Numbered from the stretch's first letter, positions 1 to 7,547 are shown. The stretch: DNA of 64,000 nt from Fimenecus sp964557975 (GCA_964557975.1 CAZLCG010000005.1:10787-74786), one strand, 5' to 3'. Notes: generated from the letters alone by a model not told the origin. Translations and numbers: made by a program.

Positions 1-415
1 TAAAATTGAAGCCCGTGTAATACGGGTAGTAAAGGAACGCCGCGATAAGGCTCATCGCAGGGCACATAAGACCCACCGTCGCGCATATAACGGCGGTTTC
101 AAAAATCATCGGGTGGCTCTTTCGGGGGTCAAACACCTTGCACGCAAGCTTGAACGACAGGGGACTTCCCATAACGACCTCAAGCGCATACGCAAGGCAA
201 AATTCAATGAGTATGCACCCCCAAATCGGTAAAAACGTACCGCACATATACACGCCGCCCTGTTTGTTAACGGCAGCCAGAACGCTTGTTTCGCCGTTGA
301 GCTGCATAAGCGTATTTCCGTTAACAACATAAAGGCTGAAAAATACATATGCGTGTACCGTAATAACGACCGTTATAAAGGCGAACACCATTCTTTGAAA
401 TTGATTTTTCGGCAT
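1..415 (-). CDS. DUF2798 family membrane protein (partial, C-terminus outside window)
   Basis: Reading the minus strand from an ATG at 413-415 gives an open frame with no stop down to base 1, 138 codons. It begins MPKNQFQRMVFAFITVVI and contains hydrophobic segments plus a GSPLSFKLACKVFDPRK motif followed by PMIFETAVICATVGLMCPAMS. This pattern matches what I know of the DUF2798 family of small four-helix membrane proteins of Clostridia, whose function is unknown. An AAGGAGA Shine-Dalgarno lies 6 bases upstream of the ATG. The 5' leader carries a long hairpin (445-512). The gene is divergent from ilvE. The last residues are missing because the window ends. Confidence 0.85.
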   Translation of the reverse strand, partial: MPKNQFQRMVFAFITVVITVHAYVFFSLYVVNGNTLMQLNGETSVLAAVNKQGGVYMCGTFLPIWGCILIEFCLAYALEVVMGSPLSFKLACKVFDPRKSHPMIFETAVICATVGLMCPAMSLIAAFLYYPYYTGFNF

Positions 416-444
416 AAAATTTCTCCTTCTTTTACACACAAAAA

Positions 445-512
445 GACACACGTACAGCTTTGCGGGATTCATACTCTGTAATCAGATTTATGTGCAAAGC
501 ACTACGTGTGTC
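445..512 (-). promoter_or_regulatory. Long imperfect hairpin in leader of the DUF2798 gene
   Basis: Ten-base arms GACACACGTA (445-454) and TACGTGTGTC (503-512) pair perfectly. Inside them, after a 3-by-3 internal loop, CTTTGC (458-463) pairs with GCAAAG (494-499), and the apical part holds a small TCTG/CAGA stem. It ends about 15 bases before the Shine-Dalgarno of the minus-strand gene, and five T residues follow on that strand. It could be an RNA regulatory leader, an attenuator, or a DNA operator. It does not match a riboswitch class I recognise. Confidence 0.55.
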
Positions 513-639
513 AATATGTATGTTTACTGTTTTTTGCAGGGCAAAGTATAACATATTTTTTCCGAAAAAGTCAAAGCTGAATTTTTAATTTTTTCAGAGC
601 AAAGCGGCAGAGCCGACCTAAATACTTGATTTAATTTTA

Positions 640-668
640 TTGACAGCGCAAAACAATAGTGATAAAAT
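640..668 (+). promoter_or_regulatory. Sigma-A type promoter of ilvE
   Basis: TTGACA at 640-645, a 17-base spacer, and TAAAAT at 663-668, about 33 bases ahead of the ilvE start. No operator like those of ilvC and ilvD (TTGTNNNACAA) is seen here, so ilvE appears to be regulated separately. Bases 513-639 hold no other recognisable element. Confidence 0.8.
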
Positions 669-701
669 TTAGAATAATAATTTGAAAAGGAAGTCTGAAA
701 T

Positions 702-1733
702 ATGAGGAAAGAGAATATTGACTGGTCAAATCTCGGCTTCGGTTATGTTAAGACCGACAAAAGGTTTGTTTCCGAGTTTAAGGGCGGCAGATGGGATGAC
801 GGAAGGCTCACGGACGACGCTGACATAACCATGAACGAATGCGCCTGCGTCCTTCAGTATGCGCAGACCGTTTTCGAGGGCTTAAAGGCGTACACCACGG
901 CTGACGGCAGAACAGTCTGCTTCCGTCCCGACCTTAACGCTTCGCGTCTTGCTCAAAGCGCAAAAAGGCTTCAAATGCCCGTTTATCCCGAGGATAAGTT
1001 CATTGAAGCGGTTGAAGAGGTCGTTAAGGCGAACGCCGCTTGGGTTCCGCCTTACGGCTCGGGCGCAACGCTCTATATCCGTCCGTTTATGTTCGGCTCA
1101 AACTCCGTTATCGGCGTAAAGCCTGCGGATGAATACCAGTTCAGGATATTCTGTACTCCGGTCGGTCCTTATTTCAAGGGCGGCGCAAAGCCGATTACGA
1201 TCCGCGTCTGCGATTATGACCGCGCGGCTCCTCATGGAACAGGTCACATCAAGGCGGGTCTTAACTACGCTATGAGCCTTTACGCTATTGTTGACGCTCA
1301 TAATCAGGGCTATGATGAAAATATGTATCTTGACGCCGCGACAAGAACCTATGTTGAGGAAACGGGCGGCGCTAACTTCCTTTTCGTAACCAAGGACGGC
1401 ACAATCGTTACGCCGAAGTCAAATTCAATTCTTCCGTCAATCACAAGGCGCTCGCTCTGCGTTGCAGCGGAAGAAATTCTCGGTATGAAGGTTGAACACA
1501 GACCCGTAAGATTTGACGAGGTTAAGGATTTTGCAGAGTGCGGACTTTGCGGAACAGCGGCGGTTATCAGCCCCGTCGGCAAAATCGTCGACCACGGTAA
1601 CGAGATTTGTATGCCGAGCGGCATGGACGAAATGGGTCCCGTTATAAAGAAGCTGTACGACACTTTAACGGGCATTCAGATGGGAACTGTCGAAGGTCCC
1701 GAGGGCTGGGTTCACGAAATTAAGGTTGACTGA
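702..1733 (+). CDS. ilvE: Branched-chain amino acid aminotransferase (type II)
   Basis: A 343-residue class IV PLP aminotransferase, the usual length for type II BCAT. It transfers amino groups between glutamate and the 2-oxo acids of valine, leucine and isoleucine in the cytoplasm. Visible family features are the N-terminal region with FEGLKAY, the lysine of GTGHIKAGLNYA (Lys184, expected Schiff-base lysine), and the YVEETGGANFLFV and CGTAAVISPVG motifs. The start ATG follows AAAGGAAG with good spacing. It is a single-gene unit with its own promoter and a strong terminator, apart from ilvC and ilvD 36 kb away. Confidence 0.95.
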   Translation: MRKENIDWSNLGFGYVKTDKRFVSEFKGGRWDDGRLTDDADITMNECACVLQYAQTVFEGLKAYTTADGRTVCFRPDLNASRLAQSAKRLQMPVYPEDKFIEAVEEVVKANAAWVPPYGSGATLYIRPFMFGSNSVIGVKPADEYQFRIFCTPVGPYFKGGAKPITIRVCDYDRAAPHGTGHIKAGLNYAMSLYAIVDAHNQGYDENMYLDAATRTYVEETGGANFLFVTKDGTIVTPKSNSILPSITRRSLCVAAEEILGMKVEHRPVRFDEVKDFAECGLCGTAAVISPVGKIVDHGNEICMPSGMDEMGPVIKKLYDTLTGIQMGTVEGPEGWVHEIKVD

Positions 1734-1770
1734 TAAACCCGTCAGAGCATAAAACCTATCAACAAATGAT

Positions 1771-1800
1771 AAAGCAGGCAACCGCCTGCTTTATTTTTTT
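1771..1800 (+). terminator. Rho-independent terminator after ilvE
   Basis: AAAGCAGGC at 1771-1779 pairs perfectly with GCCTGCTTT at 1784-1792 around an AACC loop, followed by ATTTTTTT. Confidence 0.9.
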
Positions 1801-1872
1801 AATCCGTTTCTTTAATATTTTTATAATTCAAAGGTGAAAATCCGTTATCTGTTGAAATTTCGGAGAATGAAG

Positions 1873-2152
1873 TTAAGGCGAGGGGAGTCGAACCCGATAT
1901 GGTTTAAAACGGTATCTTTCCGCTAAAGCATCGTTAAAAATCTCACCATACGACAGTATGGCTTCGATTTTATGCCTTGCTTTAACGAAAATCTCCTCGT
2001 TTTAAACTGCTGAGCACCTAAAGCGCAGGAATTTCGGATGAATTTTTGCTTTTGAGACGGCAGACGGGCTGTCGCCCGTCAACGGTAAAAAAGTGAAAAT
2101 TTACCGAAAGACCAAGCTTTAGGCATATTTTGTTCAACTCTCCTCGCCTTAA
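1873..2152. mobile_element. MITE-like dispersed repeat, copy 1 (280 bp)
   Basis: The element begins TTAAGGCGAGGGGAGT and ends ACTCTCCTCGCCTTAA, giving about 17-bp terminal inverted repeats with one mismatch. No protein is encoded. The interior is rich in secondary structure, including CCATAC/GTATGG and GACGGGC/GCCCGTC stems. A nearly identical copy lies at 10352-10630 and a deleted one at 37629-37741. The structure (short, noncoding, terminal inverted repeats, several copies) fits a non-autonomous miniature inverted-repeat transposable element. The mobilising transposase is not in the window. No clear target-site duplication is visible. Confidence 0.75.
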
Positions 2153-2174
2153 GCAAGACAAAACCGATTAAAAA

Positions 2175-2747
2175 TCATACCTCAAATTCAAAGCATATTT
2201 TTGCGCTCGGAACGCCTTGATATTTTTCCTTGTTTGAATATTCTTTGCCGCTTGAAATGCACCTTATTATGTTTATGACACCGCCGTGAGTTATCAACAG
2301 CGCGTTCTTATTGTGAGGTAAAGGCTGACGGGCAAGGGACAGCGTGAATTCTGCCCACGCGGCGCTTATTCTTTCATAGAATTCCTTGGGACTTTCGCCG
2401 TTCGGATAGTGCTCTTTCCAACCAAGGTTTCTCCGGAAAAGATTGGGGTATTTTTCCTCTGCCGTACGGTTGCCCAACCCTGCCAATTCACCATTGTTCA
2501 CCTCTCTGAACTTCGGCGTTGGCTCAATAGATAAATTTAATCTATCAGCAATAATTCCTGCTGTTTGCTCAGCTCTTGCAATATCGCTCGAAAAAATTTT
2601 ACCGATATTGTATTTTTCTGCATTTAAAAATATTTCATTTGCCAAATCAACAGATTGCCGAACGCCTATGTCGGTTAAAGGCGAATTGCTCCGGCCGCCG
2701 CGGACGGATTCGTCGTCCTGCCCGTGCCTAACTAAATAAATTTTCAC
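2175..2747 (-). CDS. Histidine phosphatase (phosphoglycerate mutase-like) family protein
   Basis: The protein starts with KIYLVRHGQ, the RHG phosphohistidine motif of the histidine phosphatase superfamily, and carries the second catalytic histidine in LLITHGGVI near the C-terminus. The likely start is the GTG at 2745-2747, which has GGGAG seven bases upstream and leaves the usual few residues before RHG, giving 190 residues. A longer frame from a GTG at 2795 overlaps the previous stop but has no Shine-Dalgarno. It is the last gene of a compact six-gene minus-strand operon. The substrate is unknown: candidates are a sugar phosphate, a cobalamin intermediate or a nucleotide. Confidence 0.85.
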   Translation of the reverse strand: MKIYLVRHGQDDESVRGGRSNSPLTDIGVRQSVDLANEIFLNAEKYNIGKIFSSDIARAEQTAGIIADRLNLSIEPTPKFREVNNGELAGLGNRTAEEKYPNLFRRNLGWKEHYPNGESPKEFYERISAAWAEFTLSLARQPLPHNKNALLITHGGVINIIRCISSGKEYSNKEKYQGVPSAKICFEFEV

Positions 2748-2794
2748 AGCTAAACTCCCTTTTCGAATTAAATAATCGCCATTCGTTATTCTCA

Positions 2795-3463
2795 CTATGC
2801 TTTAAACGTTTTAACATCGCCAAGCAGTTTTATATTACCGTTATCAACAATTATTGCGCCTGACATTAAAGAAGTCGCATAAACAGTTTTTCCTCTTTCC
2901 GATAATACACGTCGAATGGAATTATTCTGCGTTTCTGTGTTCTCGTAATGGACCTCAAGATAAAAATCATCTAAAAGCGGAATCCCCTTATAGTATCCGA
3001 ACTCAGGGTAGTCATCATCGGGGGATAGGTGATACTCCGCTAACTGAATAACAGAACCTGCGCTGTAACCCATAACAATTCCGTTGTAATCTTTTAAAGC
3101 GCCGATTAAATCAAATTCCTCTATTCTGTCCATCATTCTGTCGGGCAATCCGCCGAGGAAATACACAATGTCCGATTGCTTAATTTTTTGCGCCGCCGAC
3201 TCTTTTGTGTCGCTGAAATAGTTTACGAATGTAATGCTTTCTTCCGAAATCCCGAAAGCGGTAAGCCCACCGACAATACCGTTATAAAGTTTTCCTATTT
3301 CTTTACTGTATAAAGAATTCCAATCCGATAAGGACTGAACCTTACTGTCACGAAAAGAAAAAGCCACTACTGCTACCGAATGGTTCGGCATTATGTATTT
3401 TTTTAATTCATCATAAAGCCACGGGGCGGTTATGTCATAGCCTTCAAGTAAAATGTTAATCAT
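2795..3463 (-). CDS. Peptidase S51-like (dipeptidase E family) protein
   Basis: A 222-residue class I glutamine-amidotransferase-like fold protein. The elements seen are VYFLGGLPDRMM around residues 100-111 and GYSAGS with the presumed nucleophile Ser134, as in peptidase E and cyanophycinase relatives, which cleave N-terminal acidic residues or similar amides. Length agrees with the family. Its start overlaps the stop of the upstream HAD gene by four bases (ATGA), implying translational coupling. The stop abuts the phosphatase region. The specific substrate cannot be inferred. S51 members often act as intracellular dipeptidases. Confidence 0.8.
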   Translation of the reverse strand: MINILLEGYDITAPWLYDELKKYIMPNHSVAVVAFSFRDSKVQSLSDWNSLYSKEIGKLYNGIVGGLTAFGISEESITFVNYFSDTKESAAQKIKQSDIVYFLGGLPDRMMDRIEEFDLIGALKDYNGIVMGYSAGSVIQLAEYHLSPDDDYPEFGYYKGIPLLDDFYLEVHYENTETQNNSIRRVLSERGKTVYATSLMSGAIIVDNGNIKLLGDVKTFKA

Positions 3464-4149
3464 TTGATTCCCTCAATCATATCAATTACGCTTATTAAAT
3501 TATCACAGCAATAATCGGCTTTGTCATTATAGCATTTATGTACCAATACGGTTTTCATTCCTGCATTGTTTCCGCCTGTAATGTCAGCGCTTACACTGTC
3601 TCCGACCATTATATAACTGTCATCGGGATAAAACGATTCGGCAATGTCAAACAATTCTTTTCTCGGTTTATCAAAGCCGTAATTTGCAGAAACAATAATA
3701 TTATCAAAATATTTCGTTAAATCCAACTTATCTAATACCTCTGTCAAATCGGGATAGTTATTTGATAATATAACATTTTTGTATCCCTTTTTTTCGGAAG
3801 CTTTAAGGGCGTCAACAGCATCGCTGTAAAGGGTGTAGTTTTCGGCTTTCTTAATGTTTTTACGGACAAGAGAAGCCGCTTTTATTGCCGTATCGCTGTC
3901 AACGCCGAGACTGATGTAATCTTCAGCGATTTTATTATTCATAAAAGCCCACCATTTATCGCCGATTAAATCGCTGTAATCCTCATCTGCCGTATGCCAG
4001 GTAAAGCCTTTTGCCATGCACTTTCTGATTTCGCTAAATTCAATATCGCAGTTTTTAGCAACCTCTTGCAATGAATTGTAAACTGTATTGCTCCATAACG
4101 GATTGCTGTAAACCAACGTGCCGTCAAAATCCCAAAAAATAATTGCCAT
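3460..4149 (-). CDS. HAD-superfamily hydrolase
   Basis: A 229-residue haloacid-dehalogenase-like phosphatase. Motif I is FWDFDGTL with Asp7 and Asp9. The cap helices follow. Motif II is VILSNN, and the metal-binding motif near the end is MVGDSVSADITGGNNAGM, typical of phosphoglycolate phosphatase or YjjG-like nucleotidases. GGAG lies eight bases before the ATG. Downstream it overlaps the S51-like gene by four bases. Upstream, a reading frame from the preceding gene runs 184 bases into it in another frame. The substrate is not predictable. Confidence 0.88.
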   Translation of the reverse strand: MAIIFWDFDGTLVYSNPLWSNTVYNSLQEVAKNCDIEFSEIRKCMAKGFTWHTADEDYSDLIGDKWWAFMNNKIAEDYISLGVDSDTAIKAASLVRKNIKKAENYTLYSDAVDALKASEKKGYKNVILSNNYPDLTEVLDKLDLTKYFDNIIVSANYGFDKPRKELFDIAESFYPDDSYIMVGDSVSADITGGNNAGMKTVLVHKCYNDKADYCCDNLISVIDMIEGIK

Positions 4150-4544
4150 AGCGTAATCTCCATATTTAAACTGCCGATTGGTTTGTCCTCAAAATCTTTA
4201 CTTTGCTGTTTTAAGATGTTCCAACACTTGATTGCGCCGTCAGCCATTATTTTGTTATATGCTTCAAGCGCGGTTGTATGCACCATAACGGCGGTTTCGT
4301 AGTCTCTTAATGCTTTTTCATCAAACCTGTGATTACCGTATAAGGATTCGGCAAGCTCCATATCGCTGTCAGGTATATCAAGAATCAGGTCAACATCCGA
4401 ACCGTGATAGAAGCCTATCATATCGCATAAGTCATAGTACCAATACTTATACTGTTTACTTATCCTGACAGTATATATTGAGTTTTCCAAGCCGCAAAAC
4501 GAGTTATAATCCTTTGTGTCTGTTAATATGCATTTGATTTTCAT
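3966..4544 (-). CDS. Uncharacterised operon protein with abnormal 3' overlap
   Basis: I do not recognise this family. The frame starts MKIKCILTDTKDYNSFCGLE just inside the end of the YdcF-like gene. About 128 residues look like a genuine acidic globular protein. After that it continues out of frame inside the HAD gene, where its sequence looks like a translation shadow. Immediately before the HAD ATG another frame offers a TAA within GCAGTTTAAAT, so a single-base indel near 4165-4190 may have removed the natural stop. Either the gene is frameshifted at its end or it truly has a 184-base overlap. It carries many charged and aromatic residues and no membrane segment. Confidence 0.5.
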   Translation of the reverse strand: MKIKCILTDTKDYNSFCGLENSIYTVRISKQYKYWYYDLCDMIGFYHGSDVDLILDIPDSDMELAESLYGNHRFDEKALRDYETAVMVHTTALEAYNKIMADGAIKCWNILKQQSKDFEDKPIGSLNMEITLWQLFFGILTARWFTAIRYGAIQFTIHCKRLLKTAILNLAKSESAWQKALPGIRQMRITAI

Positions 4545-5562
4545 AATTTCGCTGTTTCTTTCCTATATCATTTTTACGCAGGAGTATCAGCTCTTTTAAA
4601 CATTCAAGTTCTTTTGTGTCGGGATTTATAAACCTGAAGGTTGTTCGGCAGACATTGCCGTACGTTTTTCCGAATATCTGCTTATCCGTTCCGCCCTTGC
4701 AAGCGCCGCATTTTTCGCAAATATCAATATGCTTAGTTGCGGTGGCTTTTATGTCGTTTTCAAGCTCACAGCCGCTGTACCAATGCGAATTGCTGTCGTC
4801 AGTCCAAACGGTTAACGGTGAAAACTTTTCTTCATCGCCCGTACCGTTAAACAGAATATAACAGACAAATTCACCGTTGTATTTCACATACCGATACGAT
4901 TGATTTTCCCAATATCCGCCTGCCCGTTCAAAGGTCATACCGTTGTCGGCTAAGAAGGATAGAAAATCTATTACAATTTTATCTAATTCATTATCATCTA
5001 CAAGTATATTTTCTGCATTCGGCGCTTGCTCTTTAATTCGTTTAAGCTCTCCGAATACCCGCCTTTTTCCGTAATCCGTTTCAAACCAATTATCCTTTGA
5101 AACGCCGAAGCCGTCAAACGTTACGACCTTGAAATCCACATCGGGGAAGTACATTTGCCAGAACAGCAGGCTTCGCCTTGCGTGAAACGCTTTGCAGATT
5201 ATAATTGCGGATTTAACGGCTATTTTATTTTCATCAACGACCTGCTTTGCAAATTCCGCGTTTTGCTTTGTGTAGCCCGAGCGCGCTTCACCGTAAATAT
5301 TCGCTTCGTCAACGCCGTTCTTTATCAGTATATCTTTGTAAAAATCGTATTCGGTTATATATTCGGGCAAGGGAAAGCAATCACGCTTAACACTGTATTT
5401 GCCGCCGATTATAATATTCTTTGCGTAGCCGTCATTGTATAGCTTAGCGGCAAGCTCCGCCGCGGCAGGCAAAGAGCCGCCGACAACAAAAATTGCATCG
5501 GTCTTGCACGGCTTGTCGTTTACAAATATGTAATTTGTAATTTCGTTAAATTCATTCATCAT
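4504..5562 (-). CDS. YdcF/DUF218 (ElyC-SanA-like) domain fused to a cysteine-rich C-terminal domain
   Basis: The first 190 residues or so show the DUF218/YdcF pattern: IFVVGGSLPAAAELAAKLY, NIIIGGKYSV, and later IICKAFHARRSLLFWQMYFP. Members are proposed to act on nucleotides or cell-envelope intermediates. The C-terminal 150 residues are different: they contain CEKCGACKGG followed by YGNVCRTTFRFINPDTKELEC, a putative zinc-binding module also seen in other Clostridia proteins. The chosen ATG at 5562 gives an ATGA overlap with the radical SAM stop. A start at 5574 is also open. The 3' end overlaps the next gene by 41 bases. No signal peptide or membrane anchor is seen, unlike SanA/ElyC. Confidence 0.75.
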   Translation of the reverse strand: MMNEFNEITNYIFVNDKPCKTDAIFVVGGSLPAAAELAAKLYNDGYAKNIIIGGKYSVKRDCFPLPEYITEYDFYKDILIKNGVDEANIYGEARSGYTKQNAEFAKQVVDENKIAVKSAIIICKAFHARRSLLFWQMYFPDVDFKVVTFDGFGVSKDNWFETDYGKRRVFGELKRIKEQAPNAENILVDDNELDKIVIDFLSFLADNGMTFERAGGYWENQSYRYVKYNGEFVCYILFNGTGDEEKFSPLTVWTDDSNSHWYSGCELENDIKATATKHIDICEKCGACKGGTDKQIFGKTYGNVCRTTFRFINPDTKELECLKELILLRKNDIGKKQRNYENQMHINRHKGL

Positions 5563-6323
5563 TTGCCTGAACATCCGTCATACGCTTCCATAATTTCCAA
5601 TATGGAATTTTTGTTTATGTTCCCGTTAAGGACGTCGCCGTTTGCCGAAAAGCTAATTGTTTTCATATCCCTCGGGTCTTCTTCATAGGGGTTTTCGTAC
5701 TGTATATCGTTCTTAAAATATTCGCTCAGATATTTCAACGCGTTTCCGCTCGGGAAAATTACATTTCCGCTTGATTCGGAGATACCCATTCGGTTAAATT
5801 CGTTTAGAATTTCCCTCGTTTTGAGGTTATAAGGGTTGTTATCATCAGCGCTCACAAGCCAAGCGGGGTGGGTGTGTATTGAAATATTTTCTTCGATTAC
5901 CGCTTTCGCAAAAGCCTTAACATATTCAAGCGGAACAGTCTCCTGATGGAAGGCATCAACGGAAAGGCATATGCTTTTAACGCCGCTTTCCGCCAACATA
6001 CGGGCAACCTCTTTGATTCGGTCGGCATTTTTGCTGAAATAACCGTTGGTTATTAAATCTCTTTCGGGAATATTCATATCCCTTGCCGCCGAATGGATCT
6101 TGCACACGGTTTCGGGATAGAGCAGGGGCTCGCCGCCGAAGGTCATAAGAGAGTTGATCTTGTAAATTTTGCAGATGTCGCAGACAGCCTGCCGCGCCTT
6201 GTCGCCGTCAATACGGTCGCTCGCGACATGACTGCCCTGCGAGCAGTGCCTGCATTTGCCGCTGCAAGCCATAGTGACGGCAAATTCTATTCGATTTAAA
6301 TTGTTTAAGTATTTGTTGTTCAT
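5559..6323 (-). CDS. Radical SAM protein
   Basis: A 254-residue radical SAM enzyme. The CX3CX2C iron-sulfur motif is Cys20, Cys24 and Cys27 (ACSGKCRHC), followed by TFGGEPLLY (GGE-like SAM-binding motif) and CLSVDAFHQETVP. There is no SPASM cluster-binding domain, only a lone Cys near the C-terminus (DGCSGK). It heads the six-gene overlapping minus-strand operon. A palindromic repeat and a separate ATPase gene lie upstream. The reaction cannot be deduced. The company of a YdcF protein, a HAD phosphatase, an S51-like peptidase and a histidine phosphatase suggests modification and turnover of a small phosphorylated or peptidic metabolite (inference). Confidence 0.85.
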   Translation of the reverse strand: MNNKYLNNLNRIEFAVTMACSGKCRHCSQGSHVASDRIDGDKARQAVCDICKIYKINSLMTFGGEPLLYPETVCKIHSAARDMNIPERDLITNGYFSKNADRIKEVARMLAESGVKSICLSVDAFHQETVPLEYVKAFAKAVIEENISIHTHPAWLVSADDNNPYNLKTREILNEFNRMGISESSGNVIFPSGNALKYLSEYFKNDIQYENPYEEDPRDMKTISFSANGDVLNGNINKNSILEIMEAYDGCSGK

Positions 6324-6357
6324 TTTTTAGTTCCTTTTTATATGAAAATTATATTAA

Positions 6358-6400
6358 CTCCCTCAGTCAGCTTCGCTGACAGCTCCCTCTAAGAGGGAGC
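6358..6400. repeat. REP-like bipartite palindrome
   Basis: CTCCCTC, then hairpin GTCAGC-ttc-GCTGAC (66-80 of this line), then hairpin GCTCCCTC-taa-GAGGGAGC (6382-6400). The same architecture, with different stem sequences, recurs at 29563-29613. Such intergenic palindromes are common in Ruminococcaceae. It sits between the ATPase and radical SAM genes and could also terminate or stabilise transcripts. Confidence 0.65.
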
Positions 6401-6435
6401 GGAAAAAGATTGGCGGGCAGCAGATATTTAAAACA

Positions 6436-7179
6436 TTATTCTAAAAGTATGCTGAGCATTTTGTCTGTGTTATTAAGAAATTCCTTTGTAATTATGTAAT
6501 GCTCGGTTTGGTTATATTTCACATGCTCCGCTCCGTCGGGGGTTAACTGTAAAATATCGGCGTCGGGGTATGCCGTCAGTATAGGCGAATGGGTTGAAAT
6601 GATGAACTGCGAGCCGAGCTTTACAAGGCGGTTTATTTCGACAAGCAGGGTCATAATCCTTGCAGGCGACAGCGCCGCCTCGGGTTCGTCAAGAATATAG
6701 ACGCCTTTGGAATTGAGCCTGTTTTGAACAACCGACAGGAAGCTCTCCCCGTGCGACTGCCTGTGTAATGATACGCCGCCGTAGCTGTCTATTATAGGCG
6801 CGGATAAGGCGGGTAAGCTGTCAAGCTCGTCTATGTTTGAGGCGAAATTATAAAAGCTCTCCGCCCTTAAAAAGAAGCCGTCGCCGATAAGCCCCGATTT
6901 GCAAAGCCTTATACACTGTGATAATTCTGACACCGTGTTGTTTGTTTCAAAACTGAAATTTTTTGTACCGCCCTCAGCGTTAAAGCCGTAAGCGACCGCG
7001 ACGGCTTCAATCAGGGTGGATTTGCCCGAACCGTTCTCGCCGACAATAAATGTAACGGGATTTTTAAATTCGAGCTTGTTTTTTTTCAGATACTTAACAA
7101 TCGGCAGGTCAAGAAGGAATTTATCTCTTTTAGGTTCTTCGGTTAATTCAATGCTTTTGATATATAGGCTGTAAGTCAT
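6436..7179 (-). CDS. AAA family ATPase (RecF/ABC-type, OLD-like small ATPase)
   Basis: A 247-residue soluble ATPase with Walker A GENGSGKST around residues 46-54, an ABC-like signature region SLHRQSHGESFLS, Walker B GVYILDEPEAALSP and the switch histidine STHSPIL. This is the pattern of single-domain AAA_15/AAA_21 proteins related to RecF and SMC heads. No nuclease domain follows, so it is not a full OLD nuclease. The start ATG has GGAG eight bases upstream. It stands alone, separated from the downstream operon by a palindromic repeat. Its partner and role are unknown. Isolated members have been linked to defence or toxin systems, but no partner is visible here. Confidence 0.85.
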   Translation of the reverse strand: MTYSLYIKSIELTEEPKRDKFLLDLPIVKYLKKNKLEFKNPVTFIVGENGSGKSTLIEAVAVAYGFNAEGGTKNFSFETNNTVSELSQCIRLCKSGLIGDGFFLRAESFYNFASNIDELDSLPALSAPIIDSYGGVSLHRQSHGESFLSVVQNRLNSKGVYILDEPEAALSPARIMTLLVEINRLVKLGSQFIISTHSPILTAYPDADILQLTPDGAEHVKYNQTEHYIITKEFLNNTDKMLSILLE

Positions 7180-7469
7180 TTTTTTACTCCGATACGGTAT
7201 GAAAAAGCAATCCGTTAATTTGACGGTTTAATCATAACAGAATTTACGGGATTATGCAAATAAATAAGAGGATAAGCGTATTTCTTTACCGCAGCAACGC
7301 GAAGCTAAGGGATAGCCGATTTGAATATTGACGGGTCGGGATCTTGCAGGGAATAATTTTTGACGCGGGCAATATGCGGTTTCTTATTTGTGCATAATAT
7401 ATTAAAAAACAGGAAAAAACACAATGTAATTAAATTTGTTGCCAAAGTTAAATTTTTTTAAAAAAAATG

Positions 7470-7498
7470 TAGCAATACCGATTGTTTTCTGCTATAAT
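7470..7498 (+). promoter_or_regulatory. Promoter of ppdK
   Basis: TATAAT at 7493-7498 preceded by an extended -10 TGC (7490-7492). The -35 position (TAGCAA, 7470-7475) is poor. About 90 bases of leader follow before the ppdK start. The remainder of the 7180-7588 gap is AT-rich, and no gene is seen in it. Confidence 0.65.
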
Positions 7499-7515
7499 TA
7501 TCTGCGGTTAATTCT

Positions 7516-7547
7516 GTCCTCAGGTAATTATTCCCTGATTTTCGGAC
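7516..7547 (+). other. Hairpin in the ppdK leader
   Basis: GTCC (7516-7519) with GGAC (7544-7547) and, inside, TCAGG (7520-7524) with CCTGA (7534-7538), leaving an asymmetric internal loop. It sits just downstream of the -10 box, so it would be at the 5' end of the transcript and may stabilise it. There is no T-tract, so it is not a terminator. Confidence 0.4.

Noticed and set aside
6436..7179. OLD-family or retron/Septu-type defence ATPase
   Set aside because: Only the ATPase domain is present. There is no TOPRIM, HNH or reverse-transcriptase partner next to it, so a defence assignment is unsupported.
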